NCBI GenBank assembly: GCA_023159155.1
Contig: JAJNNX010000012.1
Coordinates: 186,001 to 250,000 of the forward strand
Direction: 5' to 3'
Length of the DNA: 64,000 bases
Source: Ustulina deusta
Taxonomy: Eukaryota > Ascomycota > Sordariomycetes > Xylariales > Xylariaceae
The notes under the pieces were generated by a model. That model saw nothing but the letters and a program-made list of their open reading frames with translations, was not told where the DNA came from and did no database searches. A program made the position numbers and the translations under genes. This document shows, piece after piece, positions 1 through 12,120 of this stretch. How positions within the stretch are numbered: position 1 is the stretch's first letter; each line of letters starts with the position of its first letter.

Positions 1-1013
1 GCACTTCATGCACACCTATTGAAGATTTCTCGAATTACTGGACTGCGGTGCTTTTTTTCCGGTATGGCATGCCAGCTTATACATAATGGCCTCCAGCCAG
101 TCCTTCGGGCTCTGTCTATTGACCTGTTCAATTAGTGCACGGAACGGGACACTTCACCGCGTCAACACATTCGGCAATGAGCTCGGTTTTACCGGAGCCA
201 GCGGAGGTCAAACCGTCTACTACCTGTCGTCAGGTTAGCAATCTTAAATTTCTTCTCTCTCCTCTCTGAAATAATAGAAACTTTCTGCATGAAGCGGTAT
301 TATTAACCCCTATTTTCTGAGTAGGTAAGGTAACAGCTTTCAAGCCCGGTTTCAGGATGACTGTTGGAGACCCGAGTTTCCGCACTGCGGCGCAGCTACA
401 AGCGAAATACAAATATATGGACTTTACGTGTTTACAAACCTCCATGACACGCGGCGGTCAAACATTGAACTTTCCAACCAGACCCTGTCCCGCCGGTATT
501 ATGGTCAGTATCCGATTCCCCACTTGTTGGGATGGCAAGAATACGGATAGTCCGGATCACCAGAGTCACGTCGCCTATCCGAACGGCAATGCTTGCCCTG
601 CAAGTCATCCTGTCACTGTCCCTCAGGTATTCTATGAGACGTGAGTTATACTTCTATAGTATGAAATTCCCGAAGATCGTTGCTAACTTCGACACCAAAG
701 CTACTGGGACACCCGCCCATTCAACAACCAGGCTGATTGGCCAACCGACGGCTCTCAGCCTTTCGTATGGTCGTTTGGAGACAAGACAGGCTATGGAATC
801 CATGGGGATTATGTTTTTGGGTGGAAGGGCGATGCCCTGCAGCGTGCGATGGACCAAAATTGCAACAGCGATCTGTTTGCGAACAAGATCAACTGCAACA
901 CACTACAGACTCAGTCACTGGCCGACGCTAACAAGTGCACGACCTCCAGGAAGGTTAACGAGAACCTGGACGGCTGGCTCTCTACCCTCCCAGGCGACAT
1001 GCTTATTATGTAG
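1..1013 (+). CDS. DUF1996 domain secreted protein, 5' partial
   Basis: This is the 3' part of a gene whose start lies left of the window. I read four exons: 1-61, 136-233, 325-640 and 701-1013, ending in TAG. The frame is continuous across all three introns (74, 91 and 60 bp), and the last has a perfect TGCTAAC branch site at 681-687. The visible 261 residues follow the DUF1996 pattern: an EDFSNYWTAVLFF block, GGQTVYYL, KPGFRM, FPTCWDGKN, SPDHQSHVAYP, and a C-terminal W.P..G..PFVWSFGD..GYG.HGDY.FGW block. DUF1996 proteins are secreted fungal proteins of unknown function, often fused to WSC or cellulose-binding domains. No extra domain follows the DUF1996 unit here. The signal peptide and first residues are outside the window. 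I am sure of the family and fairly sure of the splice sites. Confidence 0.9.
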
Positions 1014-3783
1014 TCGTAGGGCTTAGGTGCGAAAATTGCCATCATGGGGAATCACTATAATGCGGTACTCGGAATATCATAGCCTCCCCTCACCCATATT
1101 AAGTTCCAATCAATCACAGTATTAAACACTAAGCTCAATCATATGCACAACTTTCCATAGTGTATCACCGAAGAGATTATTTTCCGCCTAACCCTAACCA
1201 TGTTAATAGTGGACTTAATCTTTTTCTTAACACCTTTAGTATGCTGTCCTTAAAGTTAAATTCCTAAACCTATAATGCTAGATATATATAATTCAAGCTT
1301 TTATGAATGATTATTACTAACGTAGTTCTAGTTAGTTTAGAATACCCAGTCCACTAGTACAAGGACGTTAAACAGAATGGGTGGATTTGCTCTATTAAGC
1401 CTTAAGATCAACATCTCTTTAGTATTAGGTTTAAATCAAGCTAGTAAGATTATAGAATCGAAGTGATTAAGTATTCCGGAGAATATTATTAGCATGCTTT
1501 AGATATGAAAATCAACTAAAGCTAGTTGGTCATATCGCAGGATCGGTAGAATTAGAGATTGTAGGCAGAAATAGAGCTATTTTATCTCTTAGTTAACGGT
1601 CCAGTCCCATCTACTACCTAAAGACTGAAATGATCTAAACTACACCACGTCTTCATTACCTACATAAATATCACCTTATATCCACCAGTTACTCTACAGG
1701 AGCAGCAAAATTACAAGACAAAATAACAAAACATGTGTATAATAATTATAGCAAGCATGGCCCCGTAGTAAATCAGAAACCCCGTAAGTTCCCTCACCCC
1801 TTACATATGTTGATAGTGAACTTTCACTTCATGTCCTGTTCAAGACGGGCACAAAGGGCACGGACGTCGCGTTTATGGATACGATAAGGTCTTCTTGTCT
1901 TCTCTCATGAAGTAGTTAAACTGGATGCAACGCTTATATACCATTCATTTTCACCAATTAATACATTGATTTACCCTACTTGCTTGTTATCGAGAACCTT
2001 GCCAAGAGTAACCCTTCAATTGCTAGCTCTCCAGTGTCGCGGGTGGGCTCTTCGGAGCCATCCCGGACTTCTGCTGTGAGAACTCCTGCCCGTGCGTATT
2101 AGATTAAAGGTTCCCATCGACATCTCAAATCAACCAGCTACGTTTCCCACATCAATTGACTACCTCCTTCGCCAATGTCATCATTCATTAATGTCATGCG
2201 GCCCTTTTAAGGTTGGATGCTGAAAAGGTCTTATAACCTATGACCGCCCCCTCACATCTCCCTTCAATTCCGCTTCCAAGCAACAGATACTGTAGGTGTG
2301 TACTGAAACAGAGTGAGTAAGTTGAATACAAGGGTATTACTCGCTCATCCTGTCCTTATACATGAAGATAGGCCAAATCCATTTCCATGTACAATAGCTA
2401 GATTAATTACTTGGGGATTCTCTAAATTCAATGCCAATCTCGTGACAACTTGACTACCTATATACGCTATAATATGCATTAACATCGATTCGGCGACAAA
2501 TGATAAGAGTAATTATGCCTTTCCGGGCGGGGGGTAAATATTAGCCGCAGCAGAAATTGTTATTATTTATGAGTAGTTCATTGTTTTCCTTCTCATTGTC
2601 TATAGCTTAGCGATAATCATCAAAGGTCAAATAATGCCAGTTGCGCACTCTAGCAGCACATCTTCGCCGGATTTGGCGCGACCTTGGAGGTTATCACTTC
2701 GGCCGATAGCTTTCGAATAATACCAAAAGCGACAGGCTGATCGTCAAAGGACCCTAACAAAGAATCAGCATGCCTTGACCAATTTTCAAGCCCACGGGTG
2801 GCAAAAACAGTCCTACCTGGTGTTCAGTCAGTTGTAACCCTTGCGTAACAACAATATTCATAACCCCCACCGATAGTAAGCTATTACCTGGCCAAAGTGA
2901 AGAGTAGCTTATAAACGGGATATTATGTAGGTAGAGAATGGATGTAGAGATCGAATGACGATAACAGCGAACCAATAGTCGGTTTACTCAGTGGGAAAAA
3001 AAAAAATATCCGTAGCGGGTTACAAGGTTTCATTATGCAACGGAGAAATAGGATAATTAAAAACATGTTGGGAAATCGAATGATTCTCTGCAGGGTCTGC
3101 CTGCCCCGCCAGGGATCTCGGGGTAGAGGTCAGGTTACCGATGCGCATTCCAGCAACCAGGTGTTTGGAGAGATCTGCAAACTTAAATGCGACGACGACG
3201 TGGAAGGTCCAGGGTTTGCAAGACACTTATACAGATCTATCAAAATGATGTCTCGCGACGAAGAAAAACGTTGCTTGTATTTAAGGCTGAAGTTTTACTT
3301 GACAGGATACTGGCGACATTTAGCATCTCAGTATAGCCCGTCAATATACCGCAAAATAGGATTACCTGTCATCAACGATATAAGCACCCTGATAAAGCTA
3401 GGTTCCACAGGTATTTCGGATTTGAACAGGCCAATGTGAAACATAATAAAACAATCACGCTACATTCGAAATGAGGGCTAAATCGGCTTGGTGACTAGAA
3501 TAGCAATATTGACTAGGTATGGATTCCGAATTTCAATTCACCATGGAGAAATCACCGACAGTAGGATAATGAACACATCTTAAAATATCATTATTTAAAG
3601 GTCTATCTATCATCATCATGAGCTCATGATCGACGACTCAAGAATTAGAATACATTCAAACCAGCTTATATATATCACCACCCCTATCGCCTGAGAGGGC
3701 GACATGTAGACCTTTGGTCAGAGTAACTCCATCACGCCGCGGCGCCGTCATTTCCCATGAAAGGATATCCCGGAGGACAACGC
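1014..3783. other. AT-rich gene-poor interval
   Basis: No gene can be supported in these 2.8 kb. Stops are dense in all frames, and 1080-1760 and 2400-2750 are clearly richer in A/T than the flanking genes, with many TA dinucleotides. That composition fits old repeat sequence degraded by C-to-T mutation. The longest open frame (3035-3439, plus, 134 codons) has no family resemblance that I recognise. Confidence 0.5.
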
Positions 3784-4392
3784 TTACAGAAGGAAGGCAG
3801 CGATAGCAGCACCGACAACACCGAAAGAGGCGACAACACGGCCAGCCCCAGCGGTGGGGATGGGGCTGACGGAAGCGGTGGGGTAGCCGGGGGCAGAGAC
3901 GGTGCCGACCGAGGTGACCAGAGTCACGGGGTAGCTCTCAGTAGGGTAGGGAGCAGGAGTACCGACAGGGTAGGTGACAGTCTCAGCAGGGTAGGTCTCA
4001 ACGGGATAGCTTGAAGATCCGGCAGGGTAGGTAGGGTAGCCGTTGCCGCCAGCAGGGTAGCTGGAAGGTGTCTCAACCGGGTAGGAAGGAGTCTCAACAG
4101 GATAGCTGGGAGTCTCAACTGGGTAGGAGGGGGTCTCAACGGGGTAGCCGGGAGCAGAGCTGGACGGGTACTCGACGGGAGTGCTGACGGGGTAGACCTC
4201 AGAGGAAGACTCAACCGGGTAGGAAGGAGTCTCGACGGGGTAGCTGGGAGTCTCAGTTGTGGCAGGATAGGCGGCGGTGGTGGAGCTGGACTCGACTGGG
4301 TAGCCGACGGGATAACCGCCGTTGACGGGGTAGGTGTCGTAGGTGGCAGCGGCAAGGCCGGCCAGGGCAAGGGCAACAGCAGCAGTACGCAT
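3784..4392 (-). CDS. YPVE-repeat cell-surface protein, probably GPI-anchored
   Basis: This is a single-exon, 202-residue protein. It starts with a signal peptide (MRTAAVALALAGLAAA, residues 1-16) and continues as a low-complexity chain of Tyr-Pro-Val units. Four consecutive YPVET copies (spacing PSYPVET) lie near the middle, with two further YPVE units upstream. Ser and Thr are abundant, which suggests heavy O-glycosylation. The C-terminus is a short hydrophobic stretch (about residues 184-202, ending AAIAAFLL) preceded by small residues (TAGAG), the usual layout of a GPI-attachment signal. No catalytic domain is present. The protein probably sits in the wall or on the outer plasma-membrane face. 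A TATA-like element lies about 210 bp upstream. The tandem repeat could vary in copy number between strains. The function is unknown; the structural call is firm. Confidence 0.85.
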   Translation of the reverse strand: MRTAAVALALAGLAAATYDTYPVNGGYPVGYPVESSSTTAAYPATTETPSYPVETPSYPVESSSEVYPVSTPVEYPSSSAPGYPVETPSYPVETPSYPVETPSYPVETPSSYPAGGNGYPTYPAGSSSYPVETYPAETVTYPVGTPAPYPTESYPVTLVTSVGTVSAPGYPTASVSPIPTAGAGRVVASFGVVGAAIAAFLL

Positions 4393-4598
4393 TTTGGCTG
4401 AGGTTTGTGAGGTGGTTGAACGTATTAGATATTACTTAAGATGTGTCGAGTGACAGGTATTGGTTGTCTGAAGCGAAGGACTGTGAGTGAGAGAGTGACA
4501 AGTGTATACCGAGCAAGCGAGCGACGGGACTGTATCTACAGTTGGTTGTGGGTGAAGGAGGAAGAAGAGAGAATCGGGGATGAAGGAGCCATCGCCAG

Positions 4599-4606
4599 CT
4601 TATATA
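4599..4606 (-). promoter_or_regulatory. TATA-like element upstream of the YPVE-repeat gene
   Basis: The minus strand reads TATATAAG here, about 207-214 bp before the ATG at 4392. Two ATTGG (CCAAT on the minus strand) sites lie further upstream near 4670 and 4680. It is the best promoter candidate for the surface-protein gene, by consensus only. Confidence 0.4.
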
Positions 4607-7600
4607 TCTTAGCGTTGTCTTCTTTGATTTCCCCAGTGTTCTGCTTCGGGTCTACTGGACGATGCAACATTGGCGAGATTGGATGGCGAGCCCAATGTCC
4701 CGTCTTAGCGCAGCGAGAAAGAAAGAAACAAAGGGGGGTGTGGTTCTTTCACGACCTGGCGGCGGATCCGAGATCCTGGCATGGCAAGGCCTTCGTGTGG
4801 TGTAGCGTAGTAGCTAGCGTGACTAAGAGGATTACCTACACTAACGAGTACCTGGTAGGGGATGGATGGTGTTGATGAGGATGATGATGATGTGCTGTCT
4901 TGGATCTGTGGTGTGCTGTACACTCGCCTTACAGCAGTCGGTATAGAGACACAGTACCTGAGCATTTTCAGCGCACCCTAGTCGTGGACACAGCTGTGCA
5001 GTAGTGCAAAATAGTGGACCTAGTGTACCGATTCCAGCGGGCCTAGCTGGGGAACGGTTATGGTTGGACACGATGATTGGTCTAATGGCATACATAGAAA
5101 CTTCTAATGTTGGATGTTCCAAAAAGAGCAAAAGAACAAAAAAAAAACAAAGAAACAAAGAAAAAAAAAGGGCTTAAACAAGTATACCATGTACCTAGGT
5201 AGGCATGTAACATACCTACCCTACAATAGGGTCCTGTCCCGTTCCCTAACAGCCTCAAGATACTGCTGGCAAAAGACACGAACAGTGACACGAGAACTAA
5301 CTTCGGGACCCAGCGCATTCTCCTCCCATGTCACCGTCACTGCCCCATCTCACGATCTATCCAACCAATCTGATTCGTCTATTGGCATCTGACTGGTTCG
5401 TCTTATGCGAGTCCAGATCCATCAGCCCGCCCAGGCGATGCTAGACGCCGCGTTGTTATTCGCTACACTGCAGTGCGCTAGGTATATCTAGTGGAGGCCG
5501 TGTCCATGCTAATTATCCACATCTCCGGCCTTGACGCTCATATCATGACCCGGAGTGAGCCTTGCCCAAAAGCGGAATCTCGAGAGTCGATAGTTGATCA
5601 AGGCTTTGGTAGAAACCATGCACTCTGTGCCGGCATAGGTAAGTATCGTATTCTGTTTACGAGTCTGGTGTAGGTACACGTGTGGGAATACCGTTCTAGG
5701 TAAGTATACAAGTAACCTGCTCCCTGCATCAGATCTACTACCGTACCTAATACAGTATGTAAGTACACTACCTAGGTACCATGACAAGCTCCAGCACGTC
5801 ATGATCTGTACACCACAGTCCCGAGTACACTAACCTACCGGCACCCCATCAGTGGCCGACGATTCGGTGCACCGTGTAGCACACACTATAGTGTAAGTAC
5901 AGACCTAATATACAATGTTCGCAGCCGCCAGCAAACGCCATCGTCGCCTTCCACATGGGCAATCCTCACTGGTCTTTGGCGGTCTGCGGCGGTGATTGGT
6001 GTCGCATGCTTTGCCAACGAACTCAGCCAGCCCCTCATGAAGTCGAGCCGGCGCCGTCACTGGATGGGCGACCTCTTGGGCTATACTACAAATGGACGGG
6101 ACCTGCATTTCCACTCCTGCCTCCTGCGGTCCTCCCTTGATCCATCCATTGCCGACCGCTGCAAGGTACAGGGCGTCCTTTCTGCAGGACCTTCCCACCT
6201 GGAGCGTTCCCGGGTCTCACACGTCCAACGAACGTGCAAAGGGCGGAGACGAGCCAAGACAGCCAATCTTAATCGAGAGCCACTTGCGATCCTTGGCCTC
6301 TGCTTGACAGACCCAGGCAGATCTCCTGCCCGTATTGGGGTGCTTGCTGACCCCCTGATGCTGGCCCCTGACGACCACACGTCCAGAATCCAGACGCTCT
6401 CTCCTCTAGCTACCCTTCTCGGTGTGCCTCTCGGTTCCATTTTGTTTTACCATTTTGCATGTCAAATCATCGTTGACACTCTCTACCAGGCAGTGTATGC
6501 GTAGACCTAGGCCATAGGTATGCCTCCACTCTCGTTTCCCCCTCTGACATGCCGCTGACCAAATTCAAATGCGTATGCGAACGGTCTGATACGGTGTAGT
6601 GTACACTAGTGAAGGATCACGGGGAGTCCAGCGAGCCTCATGTTGCTGCAGACGTTTAATTTGCACATATAATAAATACATGGGCGTCATCGTCCATTCG
6701 CCTATCTATTCGCCTGTGCACACTGCTCTCCCTGCCGACTGGTATTAATCTCACCATGTCATTATTCATCCACCAGTACTTCATCTGATCTACCTAGCTA
6801 CTTTTTCCGGTATACACTACATGTAGAAATTCCCAGGTACTGTATTATGTCCCTCCCCCTGGTAACATTCTTTATGCAGAGATACACTATGAAACTGGGT
6901 ACACATGGATAATTATAGGTATCTTAATAAAGACGGGGGTGTCGCTGGATCTCGTCAATGCGAACGATCAACATCGGGCTTTTACAGAATTGTGGGAATT
7001 GCTTCGACACAACTGATGGGGCCGAGATCTGACCTTCAATTTGGGAGTACGAGGACAGTTTATTGCGGCTCAACGCCACACAGCTGGCACAAGCCCTCAA
7101 TTTCCGCCCATGACCGTCACACTACCGATCTCTCCTTTCTACCGGCTGGCTCCCCCTGGTTCGAGTCATCAAGCTCGCATCTTGTTACCATCTTCCGAAG
7201 TCTTACCTAATGGCAACGCGTAGACCCAGCCACCAGCCTGCAGCCTCAGCTGCCGTATTATCCAGAGCTCATCACCGCCACTTGCCGGTTCATGAAAACC
7301 AACTGTTTTTCTTTTGCCAACCTCTCATGATTTCCACTAGATCCGGCATTTGATATCATGGTCGCGAGAGCGGCCTTGGTCGAGAACACTCAAGCAAGAA
7401 TCACTGCATGTAGTCCACTCACTGGTTCAATAGGTGCCGAGATGACTGCATATGAGACAACGCCCTAAGACATAACGGCATCCATAAGAATTAGCTACCT
7501 GACTTTGAAAATGACGGGCCACAAAGCCGTCTATTTTAGTGAGCTGCTGACGCGTGTAGTTTTGGACGTGAAACCGCCAACTTTTCAGCAGAAGACCGAA

Positions 7601-8262
7601 TTGGCCACCATCATTTACCATAACGGAAATGATTATCTCTAAAGGTCGAACAACAATGGGGCCATGACCATCGGACTTAATCTAATCAACAACGCCACAT
7701 TGCCTTCTATGCCGTCGCGTCGTCTACACTACAGTATCATTTGACGTGACACGAATTAACCAAACTGCGTCGGTGTCCTCCATTTGCCATCGTTGTCCGT
7801 CGGCGACCCAGCATCGATCCCACTACTCTTTCTCCGGAACACATGTTGATCAACTTACAAGGCTCCCGGAAACCTCGTTGGCAAGTCCGTGTTAACTCTG
7901 CTTCTGCAGATTTCCGGCTTCTATCTAAATGGCGAAACGAGGGCGGGAATTCCTCTTGTCCGTTTCGGTCTTATTTTTTTCTCTTCTCGCACAAGAATCT
8001 GAGAAAAAAAACCCCCCGAGGAAAAATATACTCTTGAACGTGGAACCCACGAGGCGCCAGTGAAACAGGCGAGAAGAAATAATGCGATCGCCCACGTGAA
8101 AGACCTCTACTCCGCTGTCTCACTTCATTGCGAGGTAGGTGAACTACCCGACGAAGCCCCTCAATGGCGGCCACCACTGTTGACGGAGACATGCCGTCTA
8201 TCCGAAAAACCTCGACCCGAAACCTGAGTCCTGCCGTTCCTGCAACAGACACGCCGATGGGC

Positions 8263-8288
8263 GTCTTGTCTTGTCTTGTCTTGTCTTG
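8263..8288. repeat. Pentanucleotide microsatellite (GTCTT)n
   Basis: About five perfect tandem copies of the pentamer GTCTT, in intergenic DNA. Two more copies of the same pentamer occur at the start of the BolA gene intron near 62643. Confidence 0.85.
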
Positions 8289-9218
8289 CCTTAACCCATA
8301 CTAATGTGAACCGTCTTCGGCATCTCCCAGCACAGCGGCAGACTCGGCGGATCTTGCCAGCCCAGCCCCTGGCATGGCATCGAGCCGGGTCTCTGCGTCA
8401 CGCTAGGTAGCAGAGCGAGGCAGACAGACAGACATACATCGGCAACGCAGTCCCGCGTTTTCCCCCGTCTGGTTCCGAGACAAGTCTGCGAGAGATAAAA
8501 CGAAGATGGGTGCACGCAGGTAGGCCAGAGCGGGATACAACGTGGTGATGTCTCGGTTCCTTGATCTTCATGTCGTGTCGAGATAACGGCATTACATTTG
8601 CGCTTTCGTGTGGAGTTGGTAGGTGCGAGTCCCGAGCGGGCATAGACAAGCGGCGACGGCATATAGTAAGTAACCTACCACGCGAAGGACATCTGGTACC
8701 ACTGTTCGTAGCACTTGGACTACAGTAGCATCACCGGAATACTCCACTGGTCAGCCTAGTTTATTAATAAAAGGCATGGCATCTTGCTCTTGAGACGGCC
8801 GTGTATACTAAGTCACACAAGTATACTATCGAAGTATCTCTTTTACCTAATTCACCTAATTTACCACAAGTTGCTGTCTTTGACACCTGGCCCTATATGT
8901 GCTGTTACGAGTTTCTACGGCATTGTCTTCATGATATGTTACACCAAAGTTGTTCCTAACAACCACGCGTCGAACATGGTACGAATGCCCGGTGGTTGTA
9001 CAGTCAGTTCGTCGGCCGGTCAAACAATCAACACCAAACCCGGGAAGCAACCCTACTCCGTGCTCCGAGGTTCATCATAGCGAACGTACCCCCGAGTCTA
9101 CCGTACCATAGAACACCATCTCTTCCCCGACGCCAGAACGCCGAGGGACCAACACAGCCAATACCCCCAACAAAACAAAACCAAAAACACAGAATCCTGA
9201 GATGGAGGCAAAACTACC

Positions 9219-10458
9219 TCACTTCTTGTCCTCGAAATAGAATTTGCCAAGCTTTTCACCCCCTTTCGGACTGCCTAGGACCTTTCCTTGGCCCTCACCT
9301 TCTTGCTCGAGTCGCTCCCGAACTATTCGTTCCGCAGCTTCACGAGTAGCCGGTCCTCCGACGCCTTCTCTTAGAGCGCTCGTCTGGTGCTGCCCGGGTT
9401 GGATAGGAACCGGCCCCCGGGTTGTCGTATCGACGAACACCTCGTCATCTGCTGTGCCCACATGTCCTCCGCCGTCCATCGCAACTCCGTCGACGTACTT
9501 AGCCTCACGCCTCTCGGCAACAGCCGACGAGCTCACAGGTGTATCGCTACCCGCGACGTCCCGCATGTCGCGATGTCTAAACATGGCTTCTTGGCTCAAT
9601 CCCGAGCTGCTCCTCTCTAGACCCCAAATACCGTTGCCACCAGGGGCGCCAGGATGTTGTTTGCGGATGTAAATGGGGCCACTCACTGTGCTGTTAGCGC
9701 CCTCTCCAAAGGCGACAAGGCTGGCAGTCCCATCGTCGCTCATGCGATCTTCGAACCCGCCAACGGATCGACTGGCCAAGTCTTCGTCTGTAGGGTCGAT
9801 CGCGCCCGAGGTAGAGTCCACATCCATGGCGCGGTAGTTGGTATCTGTGCTCAGGCCGTCCTCGTCGATCTCGGTCAAATCCGCCTCGAATCGCTCGCCG
9901 GACTCTGTTGTAGTGCGCGCGCCAACACTACCTGTAGCCGAGGCAGTCCCGACTGTGCTCATCTTCGTAGCTGCCGTGGGCTGGCCATTCGCATCGAAAT
10001 ATGCCGGGGCCATGGCGGCGGGTATGTTCTGGACCGGAAGGCCGGTGGAAGTCGGGGTTGTTTGTGGAGAGCCGGCATTGGGAGCATGCTGTTGATTCGG
10101 CGCACGGATGGTTGCGACCCGTTCGAGGCCGGCAAGACGGCTGATGCGATCGGCGCGTTCGGCCTCTAGGCTATTAGTCGATGGATGATGGCCATGGCCT
10201 TTCGGGCCACCGAGAGCCAGGTGGGCGTGGCCGCGGTGGCCGTCTTTGATCGCCGTGGTGGAGAGCTGCGAGAGTGACGTGGTAGTGCTGGTCGGCGTGC
10301 CACTATAGCCGTAGATAGGGACTGTAGTCAGCTTGCCCGTGGCTGTGCAGCGATACAAGGTAATAGAGAACCACGTACGGGACGTCGCTGGGCGTCTCCG
10401 GGTTGGAGGGCGGAGGAGGGATGTTAATGAACGTGGGGCCGGGCGGCGGTTGCGACAT
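9219..10458 (-). CDS. Conserved low-complexity fungal protein of unknown function
   Basis: Two exons on the minus strand (10458-10379 and 10302-9219) give 387 residues. The 76-bp intron has a GTACGT donor, a CTGAC branch site and a TATAG acceptor, and it joins DVP to GTPTSTTT in frame. The N-terminus is proline-rich (MSQPPPGPTF, then INIPPPPSNPETPS). A Ser/Thr-rich start is followed by a His/Gly segment and a conserved-looking SLEAERADRISRLAGLERV helix at about residues 65-85. The middle is acidic and disordered. A basic/Glu helix, a Lys/Gly tail and a GKFYFEDKK end close the protein. I see no enzymatic motif, signal peptide or membrane segment. The ordered islands suggest a conserved Pezizomycotina protein rather than a chance frame, but I do not know its function. 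The upstream DNA (10860-10940) is strongly pyrimidine-rich on the coding strand, as in many fungal promoters. Confidence 0.8.
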
Positions 10459-11665
10459 GGCTGATGACGGCGACGACGGCGACGACGGAGCTTAAACCGA
10501 GTCTTCTGTTGTTGGTCTGACAGGCGAGGGTATGACGAATCCCATCTGGGGTCTGGTTGAGACGGGCGCGAGCTTTGGACAACTCAATTTGACAGAGAGA
10601 TGCTGCAAGGGAATCGCAACAAAGCAGGACAGAGACGGGTAAGCACAAAGCGTCGGACGGGCGCAATGAGGCGAAGAAGCCAGATAGAGTGGGTGTTGGT
10701 GTTGTACGTCCAATCGATCCTCGGGTTGACCGGGGTCGGTCTTGAGGTATACAGTAAGGCGGACAGGCAGAGATCTGGGTATGTACATACACTGGCTGCA
10801 GGTGGTATTGGCAGTATTTATCTGCAGCGTCGAAGGAAGGGCGAACGGGGTGGGTTGCATGAACCCATAAGAAAGAAAGAAGGAAGGAAGGAAAGAAAAA
10901 ACAAAAAGAAAAAGAGACAGCGCGAGAGAGGCGATGCAACCCTACAAGCGTGAAGTTTTGGTATTGGACAGCAGTCTGGCGAGAGGATGCTGTTGCTGGT
11001 TACCTTACATACTTACTTAGACCTATCCGGAGCCACCTAACCTGCCTACATGGGTGCCTAGGTAGATAGTACTGACTGAGTAGGTCTATGTAGGTAGGTA
11101 CTTACCAAGTATCACATTGAGGTGTCCTAAAGTGTCCGTCCCGGTGAGATACATATCCTAGGCAGGTAGCAGCCTTCGCCCACGCTTCTCCGCGCAAACT
11201 TCCTGAGGCGAGTCATGCGGGGAATGACGTAGGCGGGTTGGGACGGTTCCAAAGCCGACTTCTAGACCCCCTACCTGCCTCCTGCGGTACCTACTTGTAG
11301 ATAGTGTAGGTACCTAGCACTTGCTGCTTACGGTGCCTAATCCTGCAGTAGTGCGGGGTTCGGGGGGAGAGGTATATCTCCCCATATCGTCCGACCTGTC
11401 CTCCCACTGCCAGCGCGTGAGGAAACATTCTCGTGAGGAACTTATAATATTTGAAATTCAATCAGTCCAGTCATGAGTTACTCTGGTCACTGTCCCTTTT
11501 TCGGCAACACCCTGTTCCTCCTCCAAACCTAGTTCTCAAGTCTGAAGAATTTAATTCGTCGTCCTCTGTCCATCCGCCCGCAACATGTCGACCGCCAGCC
11601 TGGCATAATCCCACGGCCGCGCCGATGTGTCCATGACTTGTCCCAGGCACGTTGATCTCACATAT
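10459..11665. other. Intergenic: pyrimidine-rich leader and CCTAGG motifs
   Basis: This holds the 5' flank of the minus-strand gene ending at 9219, including a long CT-rich coding-strand tract at 10860-10925. Several GTAGGTAGGTA / CCTAGGTA motifs lie at 11055-11105 and near 11310. The right part is the 3' flank of the Dabb gene. No other gene was seen. Confidence 0.5.
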
Positions 11666-12120
11666 CTAGAACTCTCCGGGCGTAAAGTCTACGACCTGGA
11701 CCTTGTCGACTTTCCCTTTCACGCCCGCGACGAACTCGCGATGAGCGGGATCGCTTTCAACATAGTACTTCCGGTCGTCGTCATTTTCGAACTTGGCGAC
11801 GAAGCAGTGCGTAATTCCGTCCTATCATGGTTCTTCATCAGTTACTCTTTCTCGACTTGGGAACGAGATGGACGACGCACCTGGTGACTTTCTGGGCTGT
11901 TGTCCTTGCCCCCACCCAGCAGCTTCACATATGGCGCCTTGGTGGTGGGATGAACGCATTTCTCGCCGAGTGCGAGCATCCCCTCGCAGGCCTACCGATG
12001 CATTGTCAGCCGACCACTGCGACTCGCTACCTCATACGCGATTACACTACTCACGGCTTTCACCTCCTCTGGCGGGACGAGGGCCTTGAACTTGAACATA
12101 ACAATGTGATAGATGGCCAT
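11666..12120 (-). CDS. Stress-responsive A/B barrel (Dabb) domain protein
   Basis: Three short exons (12120-12055, 11991-11881 and 11821-11666) give a 110-residue protein, the usual size of a one-domain Dabb protein. No single exon is long, so simple ORF calling misses it. Introns of 63 and 59 bp have GTGAGT and GTGCGT donors and TAG ends. The sequence starts MAIYHIVMFKFKALV, the hallmark first strand with its HIV.FK motif. It continues with LALGEKC, PYVKLLGGGKDNSPE and the THCFVAKFEN block, and ends in YYVESDPAHREFV and VQVVDFTPGEF. Dabb domains form dimeric ferredoxin-like barrels. Plant members respond to stress, and related fungal folds include small polyketide cyclases and tailoring proteins. 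Nothing here fixes the substrate. The ATG sits in a good context (CAAAATGGCC). Confidence 0.92.

Larger units (their letters stand above)
4393..9218. other. Long intergenic interval
   Basis: I found no supportable gene in these 4.8 kb. Contents are the promoter side of the YPVE-repeat gene, an A-rich run at about 5124-5170, several CCTAGGTAGG-like motifs (for example 5192-5203), and five TCTTG-type pentamers at 8263-8288. A GC-richer stretch at 5930-6500 has overlapping open frames on both strands, none with recognisable protein character. Confidence 0.45.

Noticed and set aside
3035..3439. 134-codon ATG-initiated plus-strand frame
   Set aside because: Isolated in an AT-rich tract, with no recognisable domain and no convincing splice partner; probably chance.
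5955..6504. Overlapping open frames on both strands
   Set aside because: All frames are open because the stretch is GC-richer. None has recognisable protein features or a spliced partner.
7157..7172. GGTTCGAGTC-like tRNA B-box
   Set aside because: No acceptor-stem pairing or A-box at the right distance. Similar hits near 28040 and 35590 also failed.
9244..10169. Plus-strand open frames antisense to the conserved low-complexity gene
   Set aside because: Shadows of the minus-strand gene; they show no conserved motifs.
10424..10939. 171-codon minus-strand frame, with Phe/Ser-rich start
   Set aside because: It lies in the pyrimidine-rich leader of the gene ending at 9219. Poly-pyrimidine DNA gives the F/S/L composition, and no domain is recognisable.
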